NCBI RefSeq assembly: GCF_000799465.1
Contig: NZ_JUGU01000001.1
Span: 310,001 to 374,000 of the forward strand
DNA: 64,000 nt
Direction: 5' to 3'
DNA from: Psychroserpens sp. Hel_I_66
GTDB taxonomy: Bacteria > Bacteroidota > Bacteroidia > Flavobacteriales > Flavobacteriaceae
In this document: piece by piece, positions 1 through 10,086 of the stretch
Numbering within the stretch: position 1 is the first letter of the stretch
Layout of the letters: each line of letters opens with the position of its first letter
The notes under the pieces: model-generated
Told to the model about the DNA's origin: nothing
The model's input: only the letters and a program-made list of their open reading frames with translations
Databases searched by the model: none
Made by a program: the position numbers and the translations under genes

Positions 1-650
1 ATTCATTATTGTTTATAAGTGTACTGGCAGTATTTTTAACTATTGCAATTTATTTGGTGTTTAAGCAGTTGAAAAAATTATCAGTTGCCAGAAATAAATT
101 AAAATCTGCCAATAAAAAACTGAATGAATTCAATTTAAAACTAAATGCATCTAATGAAGATTTAAAACGTCTTTATGAAGAACTTTCAGAATCTGATAAA
201 GTGAAGGAACACTACATTGGCACATTCTTAAATCTATATTCAGAATACATCACAAAATTGGATGTCTATAGAAAACTAGTTAGAAAATATGTTAATGCAA
301 ATCAAATGAATGCATTACTGGAGTTATCAAAATCAAAACAGTTTGTAGATGAAGAATTAGAAATATTCAATAAAAATTTTGATAGCTCCTTTTTGCATAT
401 CTATCCAGATTTTGTAAAACGCGTCAATGAATTACTAAAACCTGACGAACAAATCATTTTAGAAGACTCGAGTGCACTTAATACAGAACTTAGAATATTG
501 GCACTTATAAAATTGGGAATTACAAACAGTTCTAGAATAGCCAAGATTTTAAGATACTCAGTTAATACAATTTACAACTATCGCGCAGCTGTAAAAAGTG
601 CTTCTAAAGACAAGCTTATCTTTGAGGATATGATAAAAAGTATTCAATAA
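1..650 (+). CDS. DUF6377-type HTH regulator, C-terminal part (truncated by window edge)
   Basis: The reading frame is open from the window edge, so only the C-terminal ~215 residues are visible; the first in-frame TTG at base 9 is internal, not a start. What is seen: one membrane-spanning segment (about the first 18 visible residues), a charged coiled coil (visible residues ~20-65), then a globular part ending in a helix-turn-helix of LuxR-like look (LGITNSSRIAKILRYSVNTI). This order, TPR then TM then coiled coil then HTH, is that of the DUF6377 proteins of Bacteroidota, which are usually coded beside SusC/SusD loci. It is followed after 265 bp by SusC on the same strand, so it is probably the local sensor-regulator of this locus. 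The N-terminal sensing part lies outside the window. Confidence 0.75.
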   Translation, partial: SLLFISVLAVFLTIAIYLVFKQLKKLSVARNKLKSANKKLNEFNLKLNASNEDLKRLYEELSESDKVKEHYIGTFLNLYSEYITKLDVYRKLVRKYVNANQMNALLELSKSKQFVDEELEIFNKNFDSSFLHIYPDFVKRVNELLKPDEQIILEDSSALNTELRILALIKLGITNSSRIAKILRYSVNTIYNYRAAVKSASKDKLIFEDMIKSIQ

Positions 651-915
651 AATTTCATAATTAATTTTTTTTCTTCCAAAATATCCATTATCCATTAAAA
701 TACCCATCTATTATTGTGTATTATTCATAAACAAAATCCACTTATTTGATTATAAGTGTTTTTTATAAATAATTGAATATTAGTAGGTTGTGCAATATTA
801 TTTATTCTGAAATTCCACTTTTTTGTATAATAGTATTGTTATGAGCACTCAATGTGTGTAAATTGCTACAACGTTTTCGAAATACTAATTAACCAAAAAT
901 GAAACGCTAATATCA
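651..915. other. Intergenic leader before the SusC operon
   Basis: 265 bp, very A+T-rich, with no open frame of interest. It must hold the promoter of the SusC-led operon, but I see no clean TAnnTTTG box. A short TTTCGAAA palindrome near 875-882 could be part of an operator; this is weak. Confidence 0.4.
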
Positions 916-3867
916 ATGAACATTAAAGGACTAAAATTTATTTCAATTCTTTCGATTTTTATATTTCAGGGAATTGTAGCAAATGCACAAAATACTGTGT
1001 CGGGTAAAGTAACAGATGTTAATGGAGTTCCCTTACCAGGCGTTTCAGTGATCGTAAAAGGTACAACAACAGGAATGAGTACCGATTTTGATGGTATATA
1101 TACCATTAACTCTGATTTTTCAGAAGACTCAATATTAACATTTAGCTATTTAGGATATATAGCTCAAGACGTACCCATAAATGGGCAATCAAAAATCGAT
1201 GTTACCTTAGAAGAAGACGTTAGCGCGCTAGACGAAGTGGTGCTAGTTGGTTATGGTTCTCAGCTTAAAAAAGATATTACGGGATCTGTTTCAACTATAG
1301 ACGGTGAATCTTTTGAATCAAGACCAAATACTCAAGTGGGATCTTTAATACAAGGGCAGTCTGCAGGAGTGCAGATAGTGCCTAATTCAGGAAAGCCTTC
1401 AGCAGGATTTAGTATAAGAATTAGAGGTACGAATTCTATTAACGCTGGTAGTGAGCCTTTATATGTTGTTGATGGCGTTCCTACTACAGATACAAGATCA
1501 ATTAACCCTACTGATATTGATGCCATAACCATTTTAAAAGATGCTTCATCTACCGCTATTTATGGAGCACAAGGTGCCAATGGTGTTGTATTGATAACCA
1601 CAAAACGTGGTACAACATCTAAACCAAAAGTAACATTGGATATGTATACAGGGTTTGCACAAGTGTGGAATACTTTACCAGTATTAAATGGAGAGCAGTA
1701 TAGGGATTTAATGACAGAACTAGGTTTGACACCACCAGGAGGTTGGGATAGCTATACAGAGCGAACAGATTGGCAAGATGAAATCTTTCAAAATGGATTT
1801 TCTCAAAACTATCAAACATCCATATCTGGTAGAACGGAATCAACAAACTATTATATATCTGCAGGTTATCTATCTCAAGAAGGTGCAGTAAAAAGTGCAG
1901 AACTTAACAGAACAAATTTTAAGATAAATATAGATCAACAAGTTAATGATTGGCTTAAAGTGGGATCTAGAATTGCTTATACAGAGTATAGAGATGTAGA
2001 TGTTAATGACAATAATAATGTGAATTCAGGAGGTGTGCTTTTAGGAGCTTTAACCACTCCTTCAATCATTGGTGTTTTTAACGATGCAGGTATGTTTACT
2101 AGTAACCCATTTCAAAATTGGGAAAATCCTTTGGCAAGTACAGATGGTCTGGATAGGGAATTTAGAAGTCAGCGTTTTTTAGGAAATATTTATGTAGAAG
2201 CTCAAATCGCAAAAGGTCTATCTTATAGAATCAATTACGGTATTGACAATAATAATGGAATATTCGATTCGTTCTTAGATCCCTTTAGAACGGGATTTGG
2301 TGTTGCTATTGAAGGTCAAAGTATTAATAATACAAATAAAACTTCTTATTATATCGTAGAAAACACATTAAACTATAAGAGCGTTTTTGGCAAACATAAT
2401 GTTGAAGCACTTATAGGATCTGTAAATCAAAAGTTTCTTTTTGAGAATAGCTCTATACAAGCACGAGGTTATGCTAGTGCAGCAATTACGACACCAAATG
2501 CTGGTATTCCTTTCTCTTCATCAGCTAGTAAATCTGAAAAGGCAAACTCCTCTTTTTTAAGTAGAGTGAATTACAGTTATGACGACAAGTATTTACTAAC
2601 AGCTAATTTTAGAGCAGATGGCTCAAGTGTATTTGGACCAAATAATCGTTGGGGATATTTCCCTTCGTTCTCTTTAGGTTGGAGAGTTTCAAATGAAAAC
2701 TTTATAGCAGACGATTCTTTTATTAACGACTTAAAGTTTAGAGCAGGTTGGGGAATAGTAGGAAATGATCAAATTAGAAATTACGCCTATTTAGGTCTTG
2801 TTGGTAGTGGTGCAAATTACCCATTTGGTACTAGTGCGCAGTCAGGAACATTCCCAGCATCCTTAGAAAATCTAAAATTAAAATGGGAAGAATCCCAACA
2901 AACCAATATAGGTTTAGATCTTAGTATTTTTGATAATCGCGTAAGCCTTACTGCAGATGCCTACGTTAAGAATACAACAGATTTGTTGCTGGATGCACCT
3001 TTGCCAACATCGACAGGTTTTAGCAGTGCATTTCAAAATATTGGGGAACTTCAAAATAAAGGAATTGAGTTTTCAGTAAATACCGTCAACTTTAAAAAAG
3101 ATAATTTTTCTTGGAACACAGGTTTCAATATTTCATTTAATAGAAATGAAGTCATCAGTCTTGCAGGTACAGAACTTTTGGGAGGAAGTATTGCAGGAGG
3201 TAGAGGTGAAGCTAGTCTAGTGCGAGTAGGAGAGCCTTTAGGATCCTTATTTGGTTATATTTTTGGAGGTGTAGATCCAGCAACGGGAGATGCCTTTTAC
3301 ATCGATCGAGATGGAAATTCAACTTTTACACCTAGTGAAGATGATAGAACAATCATAGGAGATGCAAATCCTGATTTTTTCTACGGAATAACAAATACAT
3401 TCAATTATAAAGGTTTTGGTCTTTTTGTTTTTCTTCAAGGATCACAAGGAAATGATCTGTTAAACGCAACACGCATAGAAACTGAAGGAATGATTGATCC
3501 TAAAAACCAATCCATAACCGTTTTAAATCGTTGGAGACAACCAGGAGATATCACAGATATTCCTAGAGCAAGTTTTGGAAACAGTGATAATTCTAGAGTA
3601 TCTACAAGATTTATAGAAGATGCATCTTACTTAAGGATGAAAGCAATTACCTTAAGTTATAGCCTACCGCAAAGTGTATTGGAAACTTTAAACATAAGTA
3701 ATCTTAAAATTTATGCTACAGGAGAAAATATTTTTACTATTACAGATTATTCTGGGTTTGACCCAGAGGTAAACGCCTTTGGTGGAAGCAATACAGTTAG
3801 GGGAATCGATTTTGGAACCTATCCTCAAACTAGAAATTTAATTTTTGGTTTAAACGTTACATTTTAA
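916..3867 (+). CDS. SusC/RagA-family TonB-linked outer membrane transporter
   Basis: A 983-residue outer-membrane oligosaccharide importer that works with the SusD lipoprotein coded next. Seen: Sec signal peptide (residues 1-25, ending NAQ); carboxypeptidase-D-like regulatory domain (~26-110, with GVPLPGVSVIVKGT); plug domain (~115-230) with the SusC signature DASSTAIYGAQGANGVVLIT; a long beta-barrel ending in an aromatic residue (LNVTF). There is no N-terminal STN domain, so it is not a sigma/anti-sigma transducing type. ATG at 916 puts the signal peptide at the start. The SusD gene follows after 10 bp, so the two are in one operon. Substrate cannot be read from the transporter itself; the neighbouring GH30 enzymes suggest a beta-linked glucan or similar. 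Confidence 0.95.
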   Translation: MNIKGLKFISILSIFIFQGIVANAQNTVSGKVTDVNGVPLPGVSVIVKGTTTGMSTDFDGIYTINSDFSEDSILTFSYLGYIAQDVPINGQSKIDVTLEEDVSALDEVVLVGYGSQLKKDITGSVSTIDGESFESRPNTQVGSLIQGQSAGVQIVPNSGKPSAGFSIRIRGTNSINAGSEPLYVVDGVPTTDTRSINPTDIDAITILKDASSTAIYGAQGANGVVLITTKRGTTSKPKVTLDMYTGFAQVWNTLPVLNGEQYRDLMTELGLTPPGGWDSYTERTDWQDEIFQNGFSQNYQTSISGRTESTNYYISAGYLSQEGAVKSAELNRTNFKINIDQQVNDWLKVGSRIAYTEYRDVDVNDNNNVNSGGVLLGALTTPSIIGVFNDAGMFTSNPFQNWENPLASTDGLDREFRSQRFLGNIYVEAQIAKGLSYRINYGIDNNNGIFDSFLDPFRTGFGVAIEGQSINNTNKTSYYIVENTLNYKSVFGKHNVEALIGSVNQKFLFENSSIQARGYASAAITTPNAGIPFSSSASKSEKANSSFLSRVNYSYDDKYLLTANFRADGSSVFGPNNRWGYFPSFSLGWRVSNENFIADDSFINDLKFRAGWGIVGNDQIRNYAYLGLVGSGANYPFGTSAQSGTFPASLENLKLKWEESQQTNIGLDLSIFDNRVSLTADAYVKNTTDLLLDAPLPTSTGFSSAFQNIGELQNKGIEFSVNTVNFKKDNFSWNTGFNISFNRNEVISLAGTELLGGSIAGGRGEASLVRVGEPLGSLFGYIFGGVDPATGDAFYIDRDGNSTFTPSEDDRTIIGDANPDFFYGITNTFNYKGFGLFVFLQGSQGNDLLNATRIETEGMIDPKNQSITVLNRWRQPGDITDIPRASFGNSDNSRVSTRFIEDASYLRMKAITLSYSLPQSVLETLNISNLKIYATGENIFTITDYSGFDPEVNAFGGSNTVRGIDFGTYPQTRNLIFGLNVTF

Positions 3868-3877
3868 AAAAAAAGCT

Positions 3878-5353
3878 ATGAAAACATTAAAAATCTTAAT
3901 CTTTTTTCTAATAACAATCGTAACATTTTCGTGTGATGATTATTTAGATTTAGAGCCAATTTCCGAAGAAACAAGTGCAAACGCATATGATAGCGCAACT
4001 CAAATTGAAGCTGCATTGGTTGGAGCGTATGAGTCCTTTCAATCTTCAGAGTATTATGTTTGGGACAATATTTTATTTCAGGATGTACGATCAGATAATT
4101 GCTATGCAGGCGGAGATAACCCAGAGATATTTCAAATCGATTATTTAGATATTGAGCCAACACATTCTCGTTTATTTACACATTGGTCTAATATATACAA
4201 TGCTATTTCTAAAGCAAATTTGGTTTTGGACCGTGTAGACTTAGTTGAAGATCAACTATTGACAGATGAGCGAAGAGAACAAATAAAAGGTGAAGCTTAT
4301 TTTTTAAGATCATACCATTATTTCACATTGGTTAAACTTTGGGGAGGCGTACCTTTGATATTAAGTCCAGTAACATCAACAGAAGCAGAAAGTGTAAACA
4401 TACCTCGATCTTCAATTGAAGAGGTGTATGCTCAAATTACTTCAGATTTGGAACTAGCTGCAACGTTGCTTCCAGACGTTTATGGAAGTGATGCAAACAT
4501 CAATAAGGCAAGGGCTACAGCTGGAGCAGCGCATGCATTGGCAGCAAAAGCATATGCACAACAACCTTCCCCAGATTATACAGCAGTGTTGCAACATATA
4601 AATGATGTGGAGAGTAGCGCAGCAAATTATGTATTGATTGAGTATAGTCAGCTTTTTGATGGTAATAACTACAATAATGCAGAGTCGATTATTGAAGTGC
4701 AATATTTGGGAGGTAACGAAGGTAATTATGGGCCACAATTATTATTGCCACCATCTATAAGTGGCGATAGCTGGAGAAAGTTTGTGACACCATCAGTAGA
4801 TATCGTAAATGCTTTTGATGCTGAAGGCGATACCGTAAGAAAAAATGCTTCAATCCTATTTGAAAGTGTACAATGGGTTGATGAATTTTGGGGTAATAAT
4901 CCAGGTAGTTCGATACCGTTTAGCTATAAGTGGAAAAATGCAGATGGGTTTGCAAGTTCAGACCGACAGTATTTATTGCGATATGGAGACATTGTTCTTT
5001 TAAAAGCAGAGGCTTTCAATGAACTCAATCAATTGGGTTCTGCAATTTCCGAAGTCAATAGAATTAGAGACCGTGCAGATTTGCCTGATCTTACAGAGGC
5101 TCAAAGTAACTCACAAGAAACTTTGAGAAATACCATTCTTAAAGAACGTCGATTAGAATTATTTGTAGAAGGCCATAGATGGGATGATCTAGCGCGTTAC
5201 AACGTGTTGGTCTCAACTATGAACAACTTAGAAGAAATTGATTTAAGAAACGGAAATGCAGTTAATTATAACATGACCGAAGCAAAGAAACTTTTACCAA
5301 TACCACAGCAGGAGTTGGATAGAAATCCTGCATTAGTTCAAAATCCATTATAA
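3878..5353 (+). CDS. SusD/RagB-family nutrient-binding outer membrane lipoprotein
   Basis: 491 residues. Lipoprotein signal with lipobox TFSC (Cys19) followed by acidic residues (DDYLDLEP), typical of surface-exposed Bacteroidota lipoproteins. The body shows the SusD/RagB pattern: N-terminal YLDLEP, helical TPR-like pairs (YNAISKANLVLDRV; GEAYFLRSYHYFTLVKLWGGVPL), and the C-terminal ILKERRLELFVEGHRWDDL block. It forms the lid of the SusC barrel and binds the glycan at the cell surface. It lies 10 bp after susC and 12 bp before the SusE-like gene, clearly in one operon. Confidence 0.95.
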   Translation: MKTLKILIFFLITIVTFSCDDYLDLEPISEETSANAYDSATQIEAALVGAYESFQSSEYYVWDNILFQDVRSDNCYAGGDNPEIFQIDYLDIEPTHSRLFTHWSNIYNAISKANLVLDRVDLVEDQLLTDERREQIKGEAYFLRSYHYFTLVKLWGGVPLILSPVTSTEAESVNIPRSSIEEVYAQITSDLELAATLLPDVYGSDANINKARATAGAAHALAAKAYAQQPSPDYTAVLQHINDVESSAANYVLIEYSQLFDGNNYNNAESIIEVQYLGGNEGNYGPQLLLPPSISGDSWRKFVTPSVDIVNAFDAEGDTVRKNASILFESVQWVDEFWGNNPGSSIPFSYKWKNADGFASSDRQYLLRYGDIVLLKAEAFNELNQLGSAISEVNRIRDRADLPDLTEAQSNSQETLRNTILKERRLELFVEGHRWDDLARYNVLVSTMNNLEEIDLRNGNAVNYNMTEAKKLLPIPQQELDRNPALVQNPL

Positions 5354-5365
5354 AAAATAATTCCT

Positions 5366-7090
5366 ATGAAAAATAAATATTTACACATTGCAACGTTAGT
5401 TGTAATTGCATTAATCGCTTTAGTGTCTTGTGACACTGAGGATAACCTTCAACCAGAAGGACAATGGACGCTGAGTATGCCAAACATTTTGGCACCAACG
5501 TCAGACGATGTTATCGTTTTAGATGAAACTACTCCTAATGAAACTATTACTTTCAACTGGGAAGCTTCGCAATCATCTGCAGGCTATGCAGTGACCTATG
5601 AGGTTTTGATTGATACTCTAGGCACGACAGATTTTAGTACACCAATTTTATCTATTGAATCTTCAAATAATGGTACAGAAACTTCTGTTTCTATAAGTTA
5701 CGAAACGATTGATCAATTACTATCGTATTCTGGATATCAAGCTAACGCAGAAGCGAGTGTCTCATTTGCGGTTAGAGCCAATAGTTTAAGTAAATCTGCT
5801 CAATCTACAGGTGGATTGAATGTTATTCGTTTTGAAAATGATGAAATAGCTCCTAGGCTTTTCATTTCTGGAACCGCAACAGAGAATAATAATATACTCT
5901 CTGAAGCTATAGCTTTAAAACGCCTTACAGATGCTAACGGAACAAACTCAAATATTCATGAAGTGTATACTAGTCTTGTAGCTGGCGAAACCTATAAATT
6001 TTACAGCGAACGTTCTTTACCTGCATTACAATATGGAGGGAGTGATGGTGCTTTAGAATTATTTGGATCAGGTATTGTTGCAGAAAATTCTGGGCAATAT
6101 AGAATAAGAGTAAATCTAGATACAAACACATACGAGTTGTTGCAAATTGATTTTTGGAGCATGGTAGGTACACCGGTCTTAGGAGGTTGGGGAGGAGACC
6201 AACCTTTAAATTATCAAGGTAACGGTATTTGGAGTGCATCTATAAATCTTTTAGAAACTGGCGGATTCGCGTTTAGAGCAAACGGAGACTGGGCATATTT
6301 ACTAAAACGAGAAGTTGGAACTCCAAATACGGTAGTTCTAGAGAGTGATGCAGAAAATCAAGGTGTTATGGTAGAGGATATTCCAAATAACCAAATTGGT
6401 TTATATGTTGTGACTTTAGATCTTTCCGCAGAAAATTATTCCTTTTCATTCGAAGAAGATAATACAGTGGTAGAGCCAATAGCAACTCCAGAGCAGTTGT
6501 TTCTTTTTGAAAATGGAACAATGGTCATGGAATTTTCAAAAAGTGGAGATGTGTTTAGCATCAGTGAATTTTTACCAATGCAAGCAAGTAGTACCTATAG
6601 TCTAAATAGTGCAATGGATGGTTCAGGTATTTCTTATTCTGTAAACGGAATTCTTGCAGATAGCGCAACACCAGATGGAGATAGTGTGTCAGACGCTATA
6701 ACGCTGGTTGAAAATTCCAATACCTTCACTTTAGTGACCGATAGAGCATTAAGGCTTAATATAGATTTTAGTGTACCACAATTGAGTTGGACGTATTACA
6801 ATTTCAAGTTGTTCCATTGGCAAGTTTGGGAAGAACGTACAGAAACATTAATGACCTATTTACATCCAAATACATTTACAGTGACCACAAGTTTAAATGC
6901 GGGCTTTGATACCAAGTTTATTAGTCCTTATGATTATGATCTAGGGAGTGATGATCCAAGTGCTTCAACAGGAAACCTTATAAATGCTGGTGGATCTAAT
7001 CTTTTAAACATTGATGAAGATGGCACTTATACCTCTACGATCATATTAGAAAATGATTACCAAACAGGGACTTACGAGTTTATTCAATAA
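5366..7090 (+). CDS. SusE-like surface glycan-binding lipoprotein
   Basis: 574 residues, lipobox LVSC (Cys22). Residues ~30-150 form a SusE-type domain (TFNWEASQS...YAVTYEVLIDT). Two further beta modules follow: one opens with RLFISGTATENNN (~168-250), the next with FWSMVGTPVLGGWGGDQPLNY (~255-370). These resemble the starch/glycan-binding modules of SusE/SusF, and the same pair in the same order occurs in the secreted esterase coded at 10966-13935. A third beta-rich part (~375-574) may be another binding module. It is in the susCD operon and probably sits on the outer surface, holding glycan near the importer. Exact ligand unknown. Confidence 0.85.
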   Translation: MKNKYLHIATLVVIALIALVSCDTEDNLQPEGQWTLSMPNILAPTSDDVIVLDETTPNETITFNWEASQSSAGYAVTYEVLIDTLGTTDFSTPILSIESSNNGTETSVSISYETIDQLLSYSGYQANAEASVSFAVRANSLSKSAQSTGGLNVIRFENDEIAPRLFISGTATENNNILSEAIALKRLTDANGTNSNIHEVYTSLVAGETYKFYSERSLPALQYGGSDGALELFGSGIVAENSGQYRIRVNLDTNTYELLQIDFWSMVGTPVLGGWGGDQPLNYQGNGIWSASINLLETGGFAFRANGDWAYLLKREVGTPNTVVLESDAENQGVMVEDIPNNQIGLYVVTLDLSAENYSFSFEEDNTVVEPIATPEQLFLFENGTMVMEFSKSGDVFSISEFLPMQASSTYSLNSAMDGSGISYSVNGILADSATPDGDSVSDAITLVENSNTFTLVTDRALRLNIDFSVPQLSWTYYNFKLFHWQVWEERTETLMTYLHPNTFTVTTSLNAGFDTKFISPYDYDLGSDDPSASTGNLINAGGSNLLNIDEDGTYTSTIILENDYQTGTYEFIQ

Positions 7091-7114
7091 TCAAATTAAA
7101 TAAGAGTTTAAAAA

Positions 7115-8554
7115 ATGAAACTACTTAATATCAATACTATGAAATTTTTAATTGTTACTCTATTTATATGTTTAGCGCAATCCTGTAATGATGATGAAAC
7201 ACCAAACTACTTGCCACCTGAGCAGGCAGATGTTGACGTTGAATTCTATTTGACAACAGCAGATAAGTCAAGTCTCATCCAATTACAGACTAATAATATA
7301 TTCCCGTTATCTCAAAATAATAATGTAACAATCTCTGTAAATGAGAACCAGACATATCAAGAAATGGACGGGTTTGGGTTCTGTTTAACGGGTGGAAGCG
7401 CTCAACTTATTAATAATATGTCTTCTATAGATAGAAACAATTTACTAAATGAGCTCTTCGGAAATGGGCCAAACAGTATAGCTACGTCTTATTTGAGAAT
7501 AAGTATTGGAGCTTCAGATTTAGATGATAATGTATTTACATACAATGATTTACCATCAGGAGAAACCGATGAAAACTTGGATAATTTTTCCATCAACCCA
7601 GATATGGCAGATTTAGTACCTGTACTTAATCAAATATTAGAAATCAATCCTAATATCAAAATTTTGGGATCACCTTGGACAGCACCTTTATGGATGAAAA
7701 CAAATGAAAGTTCTGTTGGAGGAGAGTTGAAACCACAATATTACTCCACGTACGCAAATTACTTTGTAAAGTACATCCAAGCGATGCAATCTCAAGGTAT
7801 TACAATTGATGCGATTACTGTTCAAAACGAACCTGAAAACCCATTCAACAATCCAAGTATGGTAATGAATGCAGCTCAGCAAATAGATTTTATTGGCAAT
7901 CATGTTGGTCCTGCATTTGCAAGTGCTAATATTTCTACTAAAATCATTGCATTTGATCATAATCCAGACAACACAAATTATCCAATAGCAGTACTTAATG
8001 ACGATACAGCAAGAGAGTATATTGATGGATCTGCATTTCACTTATATGCAGGTCAAATTAGCGATCTAAGTGTAGTCAAAAATGCGCATCCAGATAAAAA
8101 CATCTATTTCACAGAGCAATGGATCCAAGCACCAGGAGATTTTGATAGTGATATTAGATGGCATCTTAGGGAGCTAATAATTGGCGCGACAAGAAATTGG
8201 AGTAAAACAGTTTTAGAATGGAATTTAGCAGCAAATCCAAACAATGGTCCATATACAGATGGTGGTTGTACAGAATGTTTGGGAGCAATTACCATAGATG
8301 GAAATAACGTGACTAAAAACTCAGCATATTACATAGTGGGACAAGCTTCAAAATTTGTACCTGCCAATTCTAAACGAATAGAGTCTAACTACATTACTGA
8401 TCTTCCAAACGTAGCGTTTTTAACTCCAGATGACCAAATAGTTGTCATTGTATTAAACAATACAGATACGCAAAAGAATTTTAATATTAACGTACAATCC
8501 GAACCAGTCACAACAATATTGCCTGCAGGTTCTGTTGGGACTTATGTTTGGTAA
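7115..8554 (+). CDS. GH30-family glycoside hydrolase, lipoprotein (beta-1,6-glucanase-like)
   Basis: Up to 479 residues; a second ATG at 7139 gives a cleaner lipoprotein signal (lipobox QSC), so translation may start there. It is a retaining GH30 enzyme: QEMDGFGFCLTGGSA opens the (beta/alpha)8 barrel, SPWTAPLWMKTN is the family signature, the predicted acid/base is Glu239 in VQNEPE and the nucleophile Glu334 in FTEQW (numbered from 7115). The C-terminal ~80 residues form the usual beta-sandwich (VIVLNNTDTQKNFNI). The nearest characterised group I can think of is GH30_3 endo-beta-1,6-glucanase, but subfamily assignment needs an alignment. It lies in the susCD operon, 24 bp after the SusE-like gene. 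Confidence 0.88.
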   Translation: MKLLNINTMKFLIVTLFICLAQSCNDDETPNYLPPEQADVDVEFYLTTADKSSLIQLQTNNIFPLSQNNNVTISVNENQTYQEMDGFGFCLTGGSAQLINNMSSIDRNNLLNELFGNGPNSIATSYLRISIGASDLDDNVFTYNDLPSGETDENLDNFSINPDMADLVPVLNQILEINPNIKILGSPWTAPLWMKTNESSVGGELKPQYYSTYANYFVKYIQAMQSQGITIDAITVQNEPENPFNNPSMVMNAAQQIDFIGNHVGPAFASANISTKIIAFDHNPDNTNYPIAVLNDDTAREYIDGSAFHLYAGQISDLSVVKNAHPDKNIYFTEQWIQAPGDFDSDIRWHLRELIIGATRNWSKTVLEWNLAANPNNGPYTDGGCTECLGAITIDGNNVTKNSAYYIVGQASKFVPANSKRIESNYITDLPNVAFLTPDDQIVVIVLNNTDTQKNFNINVQSEPVTTILPAGSVGTYVW

Positions 8555-8566
8555 TTTAAATTATAT

Positions 8567-10066
8567 ATGTTAAAAAAATATATCATAATATCATCTATTT
8601 CTTTTGTATTGTACTCGTGCAATACCAAGTCGAATAGTAATGATGTCGCATTAAATGAAGTTGAAACTGAAACTAAAGCAGAGAAAGAAAAAATCTCGTT
8701 TTTAGGAAAAGAAGTAAAGGTTTATACAACTGCCCAGGACACAGATAAAAAATTATCATTAGAAAATGAGACGTACACATTTTCAAAATCTAAACAACCT
8801 CTAGAAACAGAGATTGGAGTATTTGTAAATCCTGAGAAACAATTCCAAGAATTCCTGGGTATAGGTGGCGCAATTACCGATGCTTCTGCTGAGGTCTTTT
8901 CGCAATTAAGCACAGACAAGCAGGAGGAGTTTTTGAAGGCTTATTTTTCCGAAGAAGGTATTAATTACAATATTATTAGAACCAGTATCCATAGTAGTGA
9001 TTTTGGTTTAGGAAGCTTTACTTACATCGATGAAGGGGATAAGGAATTAAAAAGTTTTTCTATTGAGAAAGATCGTGAAAAGCGTATTCCTTTAATCAAA
9101 AGAGCAATCGAACTTGTTGATGAAGACCTCGTTTTTTATGCAAGTCCATGGAGTCCTCCAGCGTTTATGAAAACCAATAATCATATGCTTAAAGGCGGTA
9201 AGTTATTGCCAGAATATTATCAAACCTGGGCAGACTATTTTGTGAAGTTTATAAAAGCTTATGAGGATGAGGGAATCCCGGTTTGGGGAGTGACCATTCA
9301 AAATGAGCCCATGGCTACACAACGTTGGGAATCTTGTATTTATTCTGCGGAAGATGAGCGTGACTTTCTAAAAAATAATTTGGGACCAACTTTTGAAAAA
9401 AACGGACTGTCAGATAAGAATATAGTGGTTTGGGATCATAACCGTGATCTTATTTCACATAGAGCCAATACTATTTTTGAAGATGAAGAAGCTTCAAAGT
9501 ATGCTTGGGGTATTGGGTTTCATTGGTATGAAACTTGGACTGGAGGAGAGCCGAAATATGATAATCTAAAAAATATCAAAGAATCTTTTCCGACGAAAAA
9601 CTTATTGTTTACAGAGGGATGCCAAGAGAAATTTGATGCCACTCAATACCAAAGATGGTCTAATGCAGAGCGTTATGGTAATTCAATGATCAACGATTTT
9701 AATAGTGGTACAGTGGGTTGGACAGATTGGAATATTCTTCTAAACGAAAATGGTGGACCAAACCATGTACAAAATTTCTGCTTTGCACCAATTCATGCAG
9801 ACACTAAAAACAATGAGTTGATTTTTACGCCTAGTTATTACTACATTGGGCATTTTTCAAAATTTATAACCCCAAAAGCAAAACGAATAAGCACGACAGT
9901 GAGCAGGAGTACTCTAGAAAGTACTTCTTTTCAAAATTTGGATGGTAAGATCACAACTGTTGTTATGAATAAAACTGATGAGGCTATCAATTACAAATTA
10001 ATAGTAGCGAATGAGACCATTAGTCTCAATATCCCTCCTCATGCTATGCAATCATTAATCTATTAA
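8567..10066 (+). CDS. GH30-family glycoside hydrolase, lipoprotein (glucosylceramidase-like)
   Basis: 499 residues, lipobox LYSC (Cys18). A second GH30 enzyme, clearly different from the one before it. Seen: QEFLGIGGAITDASAEVF (barrel start), ASPWSPPAFMKTN signature, acid/base Glu247 in IQNEPM, nucleophile Glu350 in FTEGC, and TVGWTDWNILLNENGGPNH near the C-terminal side of the barrel. This form is close to glucosylceramidase/beta-glucosidase-type GH30 (subfamily 1 or 3). Lying 12 bp after the first GH30 gene, it is probably the exo- or side-chain-acting partner in the same pathway. Being lipid-anchored, it acts at the surface or in the periplasm. Confidence 0.88.
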   Translation: MLKKYIIISSISFVLYSCNTKSNSNDVALNEVETETKAEKEKISFLGKEVKVYTTAQDTDKKLSLENETYTFSKSKQPLETEIGVFVNPEKQFQEFLGIGGAITDASAEVFSQLSTDKQEEFLKAYFSEEGINYNIIRTSIHSSDFGLGSFTYIDEGDKELKSFSIEKDREKRIPLIKRAIELVDEDLVFYASPWSPPAFMKTNNHMLKGGKLLPEYYQTWADYFVKFIKAYEDEGIPVWGVTIQNEPMATQRWESCIYSAEDERDFLKNNLGPTFEKNGLSDKNIVVWDHNRDLISHRANTIFEDEEASKYAWGIGFHWYETWTGGEPKYDNLKNIKESFPTKNLLFTEGCQEKFDATQYQRWSNAERYGNSMINDFNSGTVGWTDWNILLNENGGPNHVQNFCFAPIHADTKNNELIFTPSYYYIGHFSKFITPKAKRISTTVSRSTLESTSFQNLDGKITTVVMNKTDEAINYKLIVANETISLNIPPHAMQSLIY

Positions 10067-10086
10067 TCATAAAAAAAATAAATATT

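Noticed and set aside
865..885. TTTCGAAA/AACGTTTTCG region before SusC as a LacI-type operator
   Set aside because: The symmetry is too short and there is no LacI gene in the window to support it.
3876..4738. Antisense frames inside the SusD gene
   Set aside because: Shadow frames with low-complexity composition opposite a well-supported gene.
7688..8041. 117-codon antisense frame inside the first GH30 gene
   Set aside because: Cys/Ile-rich shadow of a real coding sequence, no domain or start context.
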